From Brevibacterium antiquum (GTDB taxonomy: Bacteria; Actinomycetota; Actinomycetes; Actinomycetales; Brevibacteriaceae): a DNA stretch of 64,000 nucleotides. The stretch is taken from NCBI RefSeq assembly GCF_016107655.1, contig NZ_JABASX010000002.1, forward strand, positions 124,001 to 188,000, in the 5' to 3' direction. How positions within the stretch are numbered: position 1 is the first letter of the stretch; every line of letters starts with the position of its first letter. The notes beneath the pieces were generated by a model. That model did not search any database. It worked only from the letters and a program-made list of their open reading frames with translations, and was not told the DNA's origin. The translations under genes were made by a program, and so were the position numbers. Of this stretch, positions 33,832-43,421 are shown piece after piece.

Positions 33832-35456
33832 TGGCAGGCAAGGACGAAGGCCAGGACGGGGACACCCCGGAGCCGCAGGTGTCGAAGGGCACTGCGGGAG
33901 AGAACATCGATGATCTGGGCACACCCGTCGGCGACGACGTCGCGGTGACCGACAACGATGCAGACTCAACACAGGGCACAGGCGCGAAGTCGGCCGAGAC
34001 CGCGAAGTCGGCGAAAAAGGCCAAGGGCGCGAAGCCCGCAGTGGCTGCCGACGATGCTGACGCAGTGGCTGCCGACGACGGGCTCGACGAGGTTCCGTTC
34101 GAACTTGCCGAGGACCGGCCATCGGCCGATGAACTTCCCGAGACCGGTCTGGTCTCCGAGTTCGTCGACGTGAACAGGCGTCAGGCCGCCTGGCTGGTAT
34201 CGAACCGGGAGAGTACGACCGCATTGCGCAGTCCGTTCTTCCTGGTCACCGGTGCAGTCATCGTGCTCGGAATCCTTGCTGCGATCATCTCGGGCGTCGT
34301 CGCTGGATCAGACTCGAAGTCGGGTACTCCGAGCATGGCTATGGTCGGTGTGGGTGAGCAGGCTGCCATGTACGAGCAGCAGCTGGGCGTGAAGATCACC
34401 GACGCCAAGGACGCTCAAACCGCAGAGAAGCTGGTCAAGGAAGGCAAGGTCGACGCGGCCTTCATCCAGGACCCCAGCGGACAGGCACAGCCGACGATCA
34501 TCGCCTTGGACGAACAGCCCGAGGCGCTGCTGGAGAAGCTGGCACCGAAGACTGAGGCCACTCTGCTGAACTCGCCGGCGGTCGGCGACGAGGTCGCCAC
34601 TCCGCTGCTGTGGGCCATGGCAGTGTTCGCACTGCTCGTGGTGGCCACACTCGGCACCGCGCTCTATCAGAACCTGCGCCTGGAGAAGCGCAATCGGATC
34701 ACCGAGATCATCGCCGCCACGATCCCCCCTCGCGCCTCGGCGTCGGGTCGGATCACGGGCATGCTGTCTCTGACAGCTGTCCACCTTGTCGTCGCGATCG
34801 TTGTGGCCGAACTAGGACTCTCCATCACAGGCAAGACCTCACTGGCGTTCGCCATGCTGCCCGGCCTGGGCTGGTTCGCACTGACGCTGCTGTTCACTGC
34901 GTGGGCGATCTACGCGCTCCTCGTCTGGGCATCGACGGTGTCCGGCAGCAAGGCGCGCAAGACCTTCGTCTCGATCATCGGCGTCATCACCGTGGCTGGC
35001 TTCATCGCACCCGTCATCGTGGGAGCATCGGGAACAGCTGCCAAGGTGCTGTCGTGGACTCCGTTCACCTCGCCGCTGGGAATTGCCGGACGTTTCTTCG
35101 GCAGCCCACCCGCATGGTGGGAGGGCCTCGTCGCCGCAGCCATTGCCGCCCTGGTCGCCCTCATCATCCACTCCTTGGCCAGCAGCGCCTACGTTCGCGC
35201 GGTGCTCACCGGCGGAGGACGCGGCGGCAAGACCGTGAAGATGAGCAAGCGTGCGCAGAAGGTCTCCGTCGGCTCAGCCGGCAAGAAGGCTGGTTCTCAG
35301 GACGTTGCCGCGGAATCGGACATTGATGCAGACTCTGACTCCGACTCAGACTCTGACTCCGTCTCGGACGACGGGATCGACTCGGACGCCGACGACACCT
35401 CGGCGAAGAAGACGAAGGTTGATGAGTCAACGGATGAAACCGATGACAAGAAGTGA
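33831..35456 (+). CDS. ABC-2 type transporter permease (NatB-like)
   Basis: A 541-aa membrane subunit. About 120 acidic, Ala-rich cytoplasmic residues precede the first helix (LVTGAVIVLGILAAIISGVV), then a soluble extracytoplasmic domain of about 120 residues, then five or so helices. A C-terminal tail of about 70 residues has an Asp-Ser alternating run (near 35330-35370) and a Lys-rich end. The domain order matches NatB/ABC-2 exporters. ATG 33831 has AAGGAGG 7 nt upstream and overlaps the NBD stop by 1 nt. The next gene overlaps by 4 nt. Substrate unknown. Confidence 0.85.
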   Translation: MAGKDEGQDGDTPEPQVSKGTAGENIDDLGTPVGDDVAVTDNDADSTQGTGAKSAETAKSAKKAKGAKPAVAADDADAVAADDGLDEVPFELAEDRPSADELPETGLVSEFVDVNRRQAAWLVSNRESTTALRSPFFLVTGAVIVLGILAAIISGVVAGSDSKSGTPSMAMVGVGEQAAMYEQQLGVKITDAKDAQTAEKLVKEGKVDAAFIQDPSGQAQPTIIALDEQPEALLEKLAPKTEATLLNSPAVGDEVATPLLWAMAVFALLVVATLGTALYQNLRLEKRNRITEIIAATIPPRASASGRITGMLSLTAVHLVVAIVVAELGLSITGKTSLAFAMLPGLGWFALTLLFTAWAIYALLVWASTVSGSKARKTFVSIIGVITVAGFIAPVIVGASGTAAKVLSWTPFTSPLGIAGRFFGSPPAWWEGLVAAAIAALVALIIHSLASSAYVRAVLTGGGRGGKTVKMSKRAQKVSVGSAGKKAGSQDVAAESDIDADSDSDSDSDSVSDDGIDSDADDTSAKKTKVDESTDETDDKK

Positions 35457-36082
35457 CTGAAGACAGCACGCCACAGGTAGGGGTCGGTCCGTGGACCGGC
35501 CCCTGGCCTGTGTCTGAGCACTTTGATCCCGAGCTGCTGGCTGAGGGCGACCGTCGCAATGTCGTCGACAGATACCGCTACTGGAAGCTCGATGCGATCG
35601 TCGCCGATCTCGACACGACACGGCACGAATTCCATGTCGGTGTGGAGAACTGGCAGCACGACCTCAACATCGGGTCGGTCGTCAGGACGGCCAACGCCTT
35701 CAACGCCGCCGCGGTGCACATCGTGGGCAGGCGGCGGTGGAATCGGCGTGGGGCGATGGTCACCGACCGGTATCAGCACATCATCCACCACCCGAGCATC
35801 GACGACCTCCTGCAGTGGTGCACCGACAATTCCGTACCGCTGATCGGAATCGACAACTTCCCGGACTCGGTGCCGTTGGAGACCTATGACCTGCCGCGAC
35901 GCAGCCTGCTGCTCTTCGGGCAGGAGGGGCCGGGCCTGAGCGAGGAAGCGCACCAGGCGAGCACAGCGGTGCTGTCGATCGCACAGTACGGTTCGACCCG
36001 GTCGATGAACGCGGCCGCCGCTGCGGCGATCACCATGCACTCCTGGGTCCGCCGCCACGTCTACGACCAGCCGGTGGACTGA
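35453..36082 (+). CDS. SpoU/TrmH-family RNA methyltransferase
   Basis: A 209-aa SPOUT methyltransferase using S-adenosylmethionine. The three family motifs are present: NIGSVVRTANAF, LFGQEGPGLSEE and AQYGSTRSMNAAAAAAI (knot region). The first two carry the catalytic Asn and Arg positions. It could be a tRNA or rRNA 2'-O-methyltransferase; the RNA target is not readable. The GTG start overlaps the permease stop (GTGA). Confidence 0.88.
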   Translation: MTEDSTPQVGVGPWTGPWPVSEHFDPELLAEGDRRNVVDRYRYWKLDAIVADLDTTRHEFHVGVENWQHDLNIGSVVRTANAFNAAAVHIVGRRRWNRRGAMVTDRYQHIIHHPSIDDLLQWCTDNSVPLIGIDNFPDSVPLETYDLPRRSLLLFGQEGPGLSEEAHQASTAVLSIAQYGSTRSMNAAAAAAITMHSWVRRHVYDQPVD

Positions 36083-36145
36083 ATCGGTTGCTGCGGACAG
36101 CATCGCAGCGCTGCGATGCCTCTGTCGGCGAGACTGCTCCCAACA

Positions 36146-36197
36146 GTTGGTAAGTTCGTCTCGATCCGGGCGCTTGGATCGCGACGAACTTACCAAC
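36146..36197 (+). terminator. 22-bp-stem hairpin after the methyltransferase
   Basis: Arms 36146-36167 and 36176-36197 pair with one mismatch and an 8-nt loop, 63 bp after the SpoU gene. It separates the ABC/SpoU unit from the ATP-grasp gene. The remaining 230 bp up to 36431 hold the presumed promoter of the ATP-grasp gene, with AT-richer sequence near 36230-36350. Confidence 0.8.
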
Positions 36198-36431
36198 CGT
36201 TCTACTTCACGTGCTCAAGCCGCGTCGTGCTGGAACACCACCACCCAGAATTCCATCCGACGGTTTCGCATTGTCATTGGGTCAGGCGTCAAAGTTCTGA
36301 GTCCCAATCTCAAGTTCGCGAGCCGAGTTCCACAACCAAGTGATACGTTCAGATGACCCTGGCTGAAAGGCGGTCCAAATAGCCCAGTTCCAGTGCCGTC
36401 AGTGCACTGACACTCTTGCGAAGGAGAACTT

Positions 36432-37496
36432 ATGCATGCTGCTCGTCCACTAAAAATCGTCATCGCCTCAGCAGGTCGCCGTGCCCACTACATTGAGTGG
36501 TTTCGCAGTGCTTTGAGTTCTCAGGGAATCAGCGGAGAGATCATCGCGATGGAGTATCGAACTACCAGCCCGACGTTCGGACTCGCGAACAGAAACATGG
36601 TTGCTCCGGCCTATAACAGCCCCGACTACAGCGATTTCATTCGAGATTGGGTACGCGCCGAGCGGCCCGACCTTTTTCTGTCGCTCAACGACTACGAGAA
36701 TCAGATTATGTCCGATGGATTAGCCGATGAGCTGCGGGAACTTGGCTGCAAGGTCGCCGCTCTATCCCCATTCGCCCAGTCAGTCGTACTCGACAAATAC
36801 CGCATGGCTGCGGTTCTCGCTGAACACGGCCTGGCCACACCCATCACTCACCTTGGCAGCCACGCAACGTTGGTCAAAGGCGAACGGCCGCAAGGTCGGT
36901 TCGTCGTGAAGCATCGCTTCGGGAGCGGGTCTAGAGGCTTGCAAGTCGCCTCAGGCTGCGATCTCGAGGAAGCCGTGACCGAGTCCGCCAGAACAGCAAT
37001 TGGAAAGCATGGCACGTTGGACGGCGGGAAGGTCGACAACGTCGTCGTACAAGAGCTGTTGCCCGGGACCGAATACGGCATCGACGGAATGTTCTCACTC
37101 GACGGGAGCGGAAGCTTGCTCGGAGTTCTCGCCCGGCGCAAAGACGTTATGCGGGACGGCGACACGGATATTGCGACCACTGTTTCAGCAGACAGGTTCG
37201 TACCGGCAATGTCGGGCCTGGGCGATCTTCTCAAACCGATCGGGCCCATCGATGTGGATTTTCGTGAAACTGCGGAAGGTCGTCCAGACATCATCGACAT
37301 CAACCCCCGTCTTGGCGGAGGCTATCCCTATTGCCATCGTGCCGGGGCTGACCTCCCGGCGGCAATAGTCAGGACTCTCGCTGGTTTGGAAGACGAACCA
37401 TCATTGTTGACATACCGTTTCGGGGTCACGACTGCACGACGAGAAGACTTTACAGTGGTGCACGAAGACGTGGACATGCCCGTAGGGAGCCGCTGA
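36432..37496 (+). CDS. ATP-grasp ligase (CarB/PylC-like), copy 1
   Basis: A 354-aa ATP-grasp protein, expected to join a carboxylate to an amine or thiol through an acyl-phosphate. The N-terminal pre-grasp segment IVIASAGRRAHYIEWFRSAL and DKYRMAAVLAEHGLATP are diagnostic. RFVVKHRFGSGSRGL is the ATP-binding loop, and VDVDFR...DIIDINPRLGGGYPYCHRAGADLP is the metal/ATP site (Glu replaced by Asp in DINPR). AGGAG at 36423 is 6 nt from the ATG. It is paralogous to 46359-47438. The substrate is unknown; no carrier protein is visible nearby. The 255 bp downstream contain a terminator. Confidence 0.8.
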   Translation: MHAARPLKIVIASAGRRAHYIEWFRSALSSQGISGEIIAMEYRTTSPTFGLANRNMVAPAYNSPDYSDFIRDWVRAERPDLFLSLNDYENQIMSDGLADELRELGCKVAALSPFAQSVVLDKYRMAAVLAEHGLATPITHLGSHATLVKGERPQGRFVVKHRFGSGSRGLQVASGCDLEEAVTESARTAIGKHGTLDGGKVDNVVVQELLPGTEYGIDGMFSLDGSGSLLGVLARRKDVMRDGDTDIATTVSADRFVPAMSGLGDLLKPIGPIDVDFRETAEGRPDIIDINPRLGGGYPYCHRAGADLPAAIVRTLAGLEDEPSLLTYRFGVTTARREDFTVVHEDVDMPVGSR

Positions 37497-37678
37497 ACTG
37501 CACTGCAGCAAGCTGACTTCTGAGCCGGGTTCGAGTAAATCGCATCTCCGTCAGCGTCGGCAGATCTGCTAGTGGACCTAACCGAGACAAAGAGCGCCCT
37601 GCTCTGGCAGCACTGGTGGTCATCGGCCGCGCTTTGGCAGCTAAACCAGTGCGACTCAGTTCTCACTGAGAATAGAAC

Positions 37679-37718
37679 GAGCGCCGGGGATACAGTCGCA
37701 ATGCAGTCCCCGGCGCTC
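37679..37718. terminator. 12-bp-stem hairpin between convergent genes
   Basis: GAGCGCCGGGGA (37679-37690) and TCCCCGGCGCTC (37707-37718) pair perfectly with a 16-nt loop. It lies between the ATP-grasp gene and the minus-strand acyl-CoA dehydrogenase operon, and probably ends both. Confidence 0.8.
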
Positions 37719-37751
37719 TATCGCTGGCTCATCTGAGCTCGTCGGCCAGCC

Positions 37752-38900
37752 TCAGTTCAGGTCGGCCGCCTGGGGCTCGATGAGCCCACCGATCTCTGCC
37801 AGCTCGGCAGTCAGCGAATCGGCATCGTCGAAGGTGCGCGAGATGACGGTCAGGCGCTTTGCGTAATGACCGATCGGGTACTCCATCGTCATGCCGATTC
37901 CGCCGTGCATCTGAATCGACTCCTGGCTGATGGTGCGAGCCGACTGATCGATGATGATCTTGGCAGCGATGACATCACGGTGGCGGTCCTTCTCGGAGCC
38001 GGCTTCCTCGTTGGTGACAGCAAGACGTGAGTACAGGGCCATGCTGCGCGCATACTCGAGGTCCGCGTAGAGGTCGGCAGCACGGTGCTGCAGGGCCTGG
38101 TTCGCACCGATCGGGGCACCGAACTGCTCACGGGTCTTGAGGTACTCGGCGGTCATGGTCAGCGAGGCTTCCATGACACCGACTGCTTCGGCCATGATCG
38201 CAGCGTTCGCAGTGTCGAGCAGCTCAGCGACGACAGCATGTGCATCGGCAGCACCGAGGCGCTGGGCCGGTGCGTTGTCGAACTTCACGCTGGCGCTTCC
38301 CTGGCCGTCGGCCTGACGGTGAGTGACGCGGGAGACTCCGGTTGCCGTCGCAGCGACCAGGAACAATCCGAGTTCGCCATTCTCCGAGGCTGTGACGATG
38401 AACTGGTCGGCGACGTCGCCGCCGAGCACGCCGTTCTTCTCGCCACTGATCGTGAAGGCACCGTCAGCGCCCGCCGAGGCGGTGGTGGACGGAGCATCGA
38501 CCGCGTAGCGCAGGCCGGGCTCGAGTGCCGCAAATGCGAGGAAGGTCTGGCCTTCGCACACGGAGGGCAGGATCTCCTGCTTCTGCTCTTCGCTGCCGGC
38601 GGCGGCGATCGCGTTGGCACCCAGCACTGCTGTGGCCAGGAACGGCTCGAGCACGAGTGAACGGCCGAAGGCTTCCAAGACCACAGCAACCTCGGCGAAG
38701 GTCATTTCTGCTCCACCGTAGTTCTCCGGGATTGCCAGGCCGAGCAGGCCCATCTCTGCGAACGCCTCCCACTTCTCGCGGGAGATGCCCTCTTCGCTGT
38801 GCAGAATGGCTTCGCGGGCTTGGGTGTCGTACTCGCTGCGCAGGTACTTGTTCAGGGTGCTGGCGAGTTCTTGCTGAATGTCGTTGAGTTCAAGATCCAT
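37752..38900 (-). CDS. Acyl-CoA dehydrogenase, subunit 2
   Basis: A 382-aa ACAD. N-terminal helices, a beta domain with GEKNGVLGGDVADQFIVTA, and a C-terminal helical bundle with QMHGGIGMTMEYPIGHYAKR (FAD and substrate region). It lies 41 bp downstream of a second ACAD and presumably forms a heteromeric flavoprotein with it, as FadE pairs do in actinobacterial steroid and fatty-acid catabolism. The substrate cannot be told. GAGGA precedes the ATG. It sits between the ATP-grasp and LuxR genes on the opposite strand. Confidence 0.87.
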   Translation of the reverse strand: MDLELNDIQQELASTLNKYLRSEYDTQAREAILHSEEGISREKWEAFAEMGLLGLAIPENYGGAEMTFAEVAVVLEAFGRSLVLEPFLATAVLGANAIAAAGSEEQKQEILPSVCEGQTFLAFAALEPGLRYAVDAPSTTASAGADGAFTISGEKNGVLGGDVADQFIVTASENGELGLFLVAATATGVSRVTHRQADGQGSASVKFDNAPAQRLGAADAHAVVAELLDTANAAIMAEAVGVMEASLTMTAEYLKTREQFGAPIGANQALQHRAADLYADLEYARSMALYSRLAVTNEEAGSEKDRHRDVIAAKIIIDQSARTISQESIQMHGGIGMTMEYPIGHYAKRLTVISRTFDDADSLTAELAEIGGLIEPQAADLN

Positions 38901-38941
38901 TGTTGTCCTCTTCTTAAGTGTTCTGGGGTCGCAGAGAGACC

Positions 38942-40135
38942 TCAGAGACCAAGCAGTGCTTTCGAGATGATTCCGCGCTGCACCTCGGACGAGCCGCCGT
39001 AGATGGTGACCTTGCGGGTGTTGAAGTACGCGGGAAGGGCGTCGACTGCTCCGAGCGGAAGGTCCGAGAGTCCCTCGCCCTGAGCGCGGTCGGTGACGAA
39101 GTCCAGGCCCTGGGGACCGAGGACGTCGACGAGCAGCTCGCTGATGTCTTCCTGCAGCTGTGAGCCCTTGAGCTTGAGCACGGAGGAGCGTGGATCCGGC
39201 TTGTCAGATCCGGCGGCCTGAGTCGAGAGGATCCGCAACTGGGTCATCTCGAGCGCGGTGAGCTCGGCTTCGATCCGAGTTAGGCGGGCGGAGAACAGCG
39301 GATCGTCGAGCAAGGTGCCGCGTGCCGTCTTCGTGACCGCAGCGTAAGCCTTGGCACGGGCCAGGTTAACCTTCGAGCCGCCGATCCGGGCGATGCCTGT
39401 TCGCTCATTACCGAGCAGGAACTTCGCGTAGGTCCATCCCTTGTTCTCTTCGCCGACGAGGTTCTCGACGGGAACCTCGACATTGTCGAAGAAGACTTCG
39501 TTGACCTCATGGCCGCCGTCGATGAGCTGGATCGGGCGAACCGTGACTCCGGGCGTCTTCATGTCGATGAGCAGGAACGAGATGCCGGCCTGCTTCTTCA
39601 CATTCGGATCGGTGCGGACCAGGTTGAACATCCAGTCGCCGTACTGGCCCAGGGTCGTCCACGTCTTCTGTCCGTTGACGATGTACTTGTCGCCGTCACG
39701 GACCGCGGAGGTCTTCAGCGATGCGAGGTCAGAGCCGGCATCGGGTTCGGAGAAGCCCTGTGACCACCAGATGTCGATATTGGCGGTGGCCGGAAGGAAG
39801 CGCTCCTTGATCTCCTGGCTGCCGAAGGTCGCGATGACCGGGCCGACCATGGAGACGTTGAAGGGCAGCGGCTGTGGAACGCAGGCCAGCTGCATCTCTT
39901 CAAGCCAGATGTGACGCTGTACAGGAGTCCAGTCCTGGCCGCCCCATTCGACGGGCCAGTTGGGTACGGCGAAACCGTGCTGATTGAGGATCCGCTGCGA
40001 AGTGACCATGTCCTCCTTGGTCAGCTCCTGGCCGGTGGCGACCTTGAAGCGCAGCTCCTCGGGGATCTCCGTGCGATAGAACTGACGCATCTTCTGAGCG
40101 AACTCGCGCTCCTCTGCATTCAGCAAGGTGTCCAT
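38942..40135 (-). CDS. Acyl-CoA dehydrogenase, subunit 1
   Basis: A 397-aa ACAD. FNVSMVGPVIATFG, WWSQGFSEPDAGSDLASL (FAD contact region), NGQKTWTT and the C-terminal YFNTRKVTIYGGSSEVQRGIISKALLGL are typical of the FadE29-like half of actinobacterial ACAD pairs. AGGAG lies 5 nt before the ATG. The upstream region carries repeated TTCGGT segments near 40157 and 40180 that could be part of a regulator site. The start of a two-gene operon with 37752. Confidence 0.88.
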   Translation of the reverse strand: MDTLLNAEEREFAQKMRQFYRTEIPEELRFKVATGQELTKEDMVTSQRILNQHGFAVPNWPVEWGGQDWTPVQRHIWLEEMQLACVPQPLPFNVSMVGPVIATFGSQEIKERFLPATANIDIWWSQGFSEPDAGSDLASLKTSAVRDGDKYIVNGQKTWTTLGQYGDWMFNLVRTDPNVKKQAGISFLLIDMKTPGVTVRPIQLIDGGHEVNEVFFDNVEVPVENLVGEENKGWTYAKFLLGNERTGIARIGGSKVNLARAKAYAAVTKTARGTLLDDPLFSARLTRIEAELTALEMTQLRILSTQAAGSDKPDPRSSVLKLKGSQLQEDISELLVDVLGPQGLDFVTDRAQGEGLSDLPLGAVDALPAYFNTRKVTIYGGSSEVQRGIISKALLGL

Positions 40136-40820
40136 GAAAACTCCTGATTGATCGTTCGGTAACTTAGCTCCAATAGTACGGTTCGGTGTTCGGGCTCACA
40201 AGTGGGGTAAGGGGTGAGCGCGACCGATGGCCGCGGAAGATCACACCGTGCGGTCGTCATCGATGATCCAGTCGTTCGAGGCGAGAGTCAGAGTGGTGCG
40301 GTTCGGGCGGGATCTTCGTGCCTGTTATCGGACATCCCTGAAGTCGTGCCTTTCTGTGACATTCGATCGTCTGGAATGTTACAACTCCTTAACATTGCGG
40401 TGCTGGAGGTCCAGTTGATCACGAAGCAGATCTAGAATCGAATGAGTACCGCCCCGTTTATCGGGAGCGATTAGCTAATCAAGAACAACCGGTTTGTCGC
40501 ATAATCGAGCGATTCCACCAAAGCACACTCGAAATGCGCTCTTTGAGAGAAGTGAACGGGATGAATCTCGTGTCCCAAGAACCTCGCACATTCAATGTCG
40601 AATTGTGTGAGACTCTCCGCCGTTTCGGCGGGAGTGTGCGCCATCGTCAGTCGGTTCCTCTGGTCCGGAGCAGTCGCCTCAGCGCCGTTGTGCACCCGGC
40701 TGCTACTGTGGCGTGCCTGCAGCGCTGCAAGCACGCATCGACGCAGTCGGCCGCTCGAGGAACGATACTCGAGCGAGCGAGCGTGTCGAAGTGAAATCGG
40801 ATACCGCCCTACGTCCATCG
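40136..40820. other. Long intergenic/regulatory region before the LuxR pair
   Basis: About 685 bp. 40370-40500 is AT-richer than the surroundings and includes GTTACAACTCCTTAACATT, a plausible promoter area. The 40561-40794 stretch may hold a small ORF (listed separately). No terminator or RNA gene is seen. If the LuxR gene starts at its distal GTG (40713), the region is shorter. Confidence 0.45.
40561..40794 (+). CDS. Possible small ORF of 77 codons
   Basis: An ATG preceded by GAACGGG opens a 77-aa frame ending 26 bp before the preferred LuxR start. The product is Arg/Ser-rich toward the end with four Cys residues and resembles nothing I know. Third-position G+C is only moderately high. It may be a spurious frame in a leader; treat as tentative. 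Confidence 0.22.
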   Translation: MNLVSQEPRTFNVELCETLRRFGGSVRHRQSVPLVRSSRLSAVVHPAATVACLQRCKHASTQSAARGTILERASVSK

Positions 40821-43421
40821 ATGAGTGCTGTCAACAGCGGCAGTCAGGCACAGGTCGCGGAGATCACCAGAAACCTGGCGAAACCCGATGTCTATGGTTC
40901 GCTGGTCATCGGTGCCTCGGGAATGGGCAAGACCACTGTCATCAATGCGGTTGCTGCGAATGTGGACCCGGAGGTGCCCGTATTCCGTTTCCGCGGCTCA
41001 AACCTGATCGCTTCCAGGAATCTGGGCATCTTCGAAGTTCTGCTCTCGTGTGAAGTCGAGGCGAGCCACGAGATCGCGCCTGGCGCCGCGCTGTCGATCA
41101 TCAGTCGGATATTCGAGCGAGAGCGCACTCCTGTTGTGATCATCGACAATGCTGATCGGGTCGATGAGCATTCCCTATCGATCGTCTCCCAATTGGCTGC
41201 CGCTGGTCGGATCAAGCTTGTGGCAGCGGCGGAGACGATCAGGCCTCCGGTTGATCTGCTGGCGGCCCTCTGGACAGCTGGCAAGGTCGCGCGCACGGAT
41301 CTTGAGGGCCTTGACGGACCGGCCATCGCAGCCGTTGCTCGGGAGCTGGGGTATGAGCTCGATGATAGGAGGATCGCCGCTTACCGGGAGAGGTCCCGGG
41401 GCAACCCCCGGATGCTGAGAAAACTCATTGTCGGCAGAACCACTAAAGTCGCTTCCCGGCGTGGGGGCGACCATCGGGCACTGTGGAATGTGCTGCCGGC
41501 TCAGAAGCGGATTCTCGAAATGATCGCCATGGCTGGGGCGCTGCCCTATGAAGCACTGCGAAGCATGTATGAGCCGGAGCTCCTCGACAGTCTGGAGGAA
41601 CGCGGAATCATCAGCATCACCAGAGGCAGGCGCGCCGAGGTGGCTGTGGTCGAACCTGCGGTCGCTCAGCACCTGCGTGACAGCGTTCAGCCCTCGCAGG
41701 GCCTGCAGCTGCTCAGGGACATCACACCTGTTCTGGAGACGACTCCCCTCGTTGGAGCTTCGCTGTTCGGGCAGGTGAGATGGACGCAGGACTGGGGCGT
41801 CCCAGTGGACTCGGTCAAGGTTCTCGGTGCTGCCATGTGGGCGAATGAACGGGGAGACTTCGCTGGCGCGATCGACGTGCTGCGTGATTCGAAATCTGAG
41901 GACCCCGAGATCCACCTCGAGCTGGCGCGTGCAGAACGCGGTCGAGGGGACACCGTGGAGGCAGAGCTGATCGTCGATCGACTGGTCTCCTCGCCCCAGG
42001 CGAGTCAGGGATCGGACAGATATCTCTCCCGACTGGCGTGCCTTGAGCTGAGATTGACCGATCCGCGTGAACCGCACACTCTGCGCACCGAATGGGTTCG
42101 TGATCGGCTGAAGAGCACTGTCGACACCGGCCGCTTGGATGTCACCCGAGCCCAGTTCGAGGTGCGCGGCGGGCGTTTGGAGGAGGGGCGGAAACTGTCC
42201 GAGCGCGTCTTCCGCGATCGCGACTGTCTGCCCCGGCACCGACAGCGTGCATGCTCGCTTCTGGGCCAGGTTGAAATAATGTGTGGCCGAATCGAGCGGG
42301 GGCTCGAGTACCTGGCTCAGGCCGAAATGATGTTCAGTCTGCCGGATACCACCAGCTTTGAGGTGGAGGACTCGGTGCCGCAGATCTTTATGGGTCGCTA
42401 TTTGGCCGGAGACTGGGACCGTGCTCGTACGACCTTACGGCGACTGGTTCCCCTGCAGGCTGACTCGGCCTCCGTCACAGCACTTGTCGATTTGTGGACC
42501 GGACACATCACTCGAGCGCAGCAGACTCTGGACAAGGCCTTGGCCGATGCGACCGAGCGTGAGGACAACCGTGCTCTCATGCAGGCTGCCCTCCGCCTGG
42601 CCGAGGGGCTTCTGCGGATGCGTGAAACTTCGACTCGGCGTGCAACGACACCGGTGTCGGGCGATCGGACGACCCACCTTCGCAGGGGCGAGCGGATTCG
42701 CAGGGGCGAACGGTCCGGCGGCAGCAATGTCGCTGATGGCACGGAACCGACGCGCGGAGTTCCCAGAGCCGATTACGATTGGTGCCTTGACTTCCTTACC
42801 GACCTGCTCGAGCTCGAGGCCGAGGCGCTGACCAATCCTGCAAAGATCGCAGACGAGATGTACGGCCTTGGTGCGGAGGCTGCGGAGCGTGGGGCCCACA
42901 CTCTGGCTGTCTACGCCTGGATGGAGGCGAGCCGGCACGGCAGTCCAGCGGCGCAGCTGAATCTGATCGATGAGGCTGAGAACGTGGACGGCGATCTTGG
43001 GCGTTTGGCGTCTGCAGTCGCCAAGGCCTGCCTCGGAGAAGACGACGGTGCAGAGATCAAAGCCGCAGATGAAGCGCTGAGCTTCGGTGCTGTCGTGATG
43101 GGCGCTGATCTGGCACGATCGGCACGTGACAGAGCTGTGCGGAACCACGATTCTGCCGCTGTCAAACATGCTCGGATCTTATTGGACTCGAGTCTGCGCG
43201 CGATCACCTTCGATGCTGGCGGTGCGAATCTGTCGGAGATACTCACCGCGATGGAGAAGCAGCTGGTGAACGGTGTGGCGGAGGGAGCCAGCAACTCGGA
43301 GCTCGGGGCTCGACTGCATCTTTCGGTGCGTACGGTGGAATGGCACCTCGGCCGACTCTATCGACGTCTGCACGTGAGCGACCGTCAAGAACTCAAGCAG
43401 ATCGCACGGAGTCTGGCGTGA
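40821..43421 (+). CDS. Large ATPase LuxR-family regulator (LAL type), first of a pair
   Basis: An 866-aa regulator. The P-loop GASGMGKT (about residues 31-38) and Walker B TPVVIIDNADRVD (about 130) form an NTPase domain. A winged/TPR-like helical middle follows, with a basic repeated linker (RRGERIRRGERS, about 620). The C-terminal LuxR HTH is NSELGARLHLSVRTVEWHLGRLYRRLHV. The start is uncertain: GTG at 40713 or 40791 would add 36 or 10 residues, but none has a clear ribosome-binding site, and the ATG at 40821 begins just before the NTPase fold. It overlaps the next LuxR gene by 4 nt. Confidence 0.82.
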   Translation: MSAVNSGSQAQVAEITRNLAKPDVYGSLVIGASGMGKTTVINAVAANVDPEVPVFRFRGSNLIASRNLGIFEVLLSCEVEASHEIAPGAALSIISRIFERERTPVVIIDNADRVDEHSLSIVSQLAAAGRIKLVAAAETIRPPVDLLAALWTAGKVARTDLEGLDGPAIAAVARELGYELDDRRIAAYRERSRGNPRMLRKLIVGRTTKVASRRGGDHRALWNVLPAQKRILEMIAMAGALPYEALRSMYEPELLDSLEERGIISITRGRRAEVAVVEPAVAQHLRDSVQPSQGLQLLRDITPVLETTPLVGASLFGQVRWTQDWGVPVDSVKVLGAAMWANERGDFAGAIDVLRDSKSEDPEIHLELARAERGRGDTVEAELIVDRLVSSPQASQGSDRYLSRLACLELRLTDPREPHTLRTEWVRDRLKSTVDTGRLDVTRAQFEVRGGRLEEGRKLSERVFRDRDCLPRHRQRACSLLGQVEIMCGRIERGLEYLAQAEMMFSLPDTTSFEVEDSVPQIFMGRYLAGDWDRARTTLRRLVPLQADSASVTALVDLWTGHITRAQQTLDKALADATEREDNRALMQAALRLAEGLLRMRETSTRRATTPVSGDRTTHLRRGERIRRGERSGGSNVADGTEPTRGVPRADYDWCLDFLTDLLELEAEALTNPAKIADEMYGLGAEAAERGAHTLAVYAWMEASRHGSPAAQLNLIDEAENVDGDLGRLASAVAKACLGEDDGAEIKAADEALSFGAVVMGADLARSARDRAVRNHDSAAVKHARILLDSSLRAITFDAGGANLSEILTAMEKQLVNGVAEGASNSELGARLHLSVRTVEWHLGRLYRRLHVSDRQELKQIARSLA
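42679..42714 (+). repeat. 18-bp tandem repeat coding an Arg/Glu linker
   Basis: TTCGCAGGGGCGAGCGGA and TTCGCAGGGGCGAACGGT follow each other (two differences). They encode duplicated RRGER units in the middle of the first paired LuxR protein. Confidence 0.6.

Noticed and set aside
37510-37570. GGGTTCGAGT resembling a tRNA T-loop
   Set aside because: No acceptor or anticodon stem can be formed around it and there is no CCA context.
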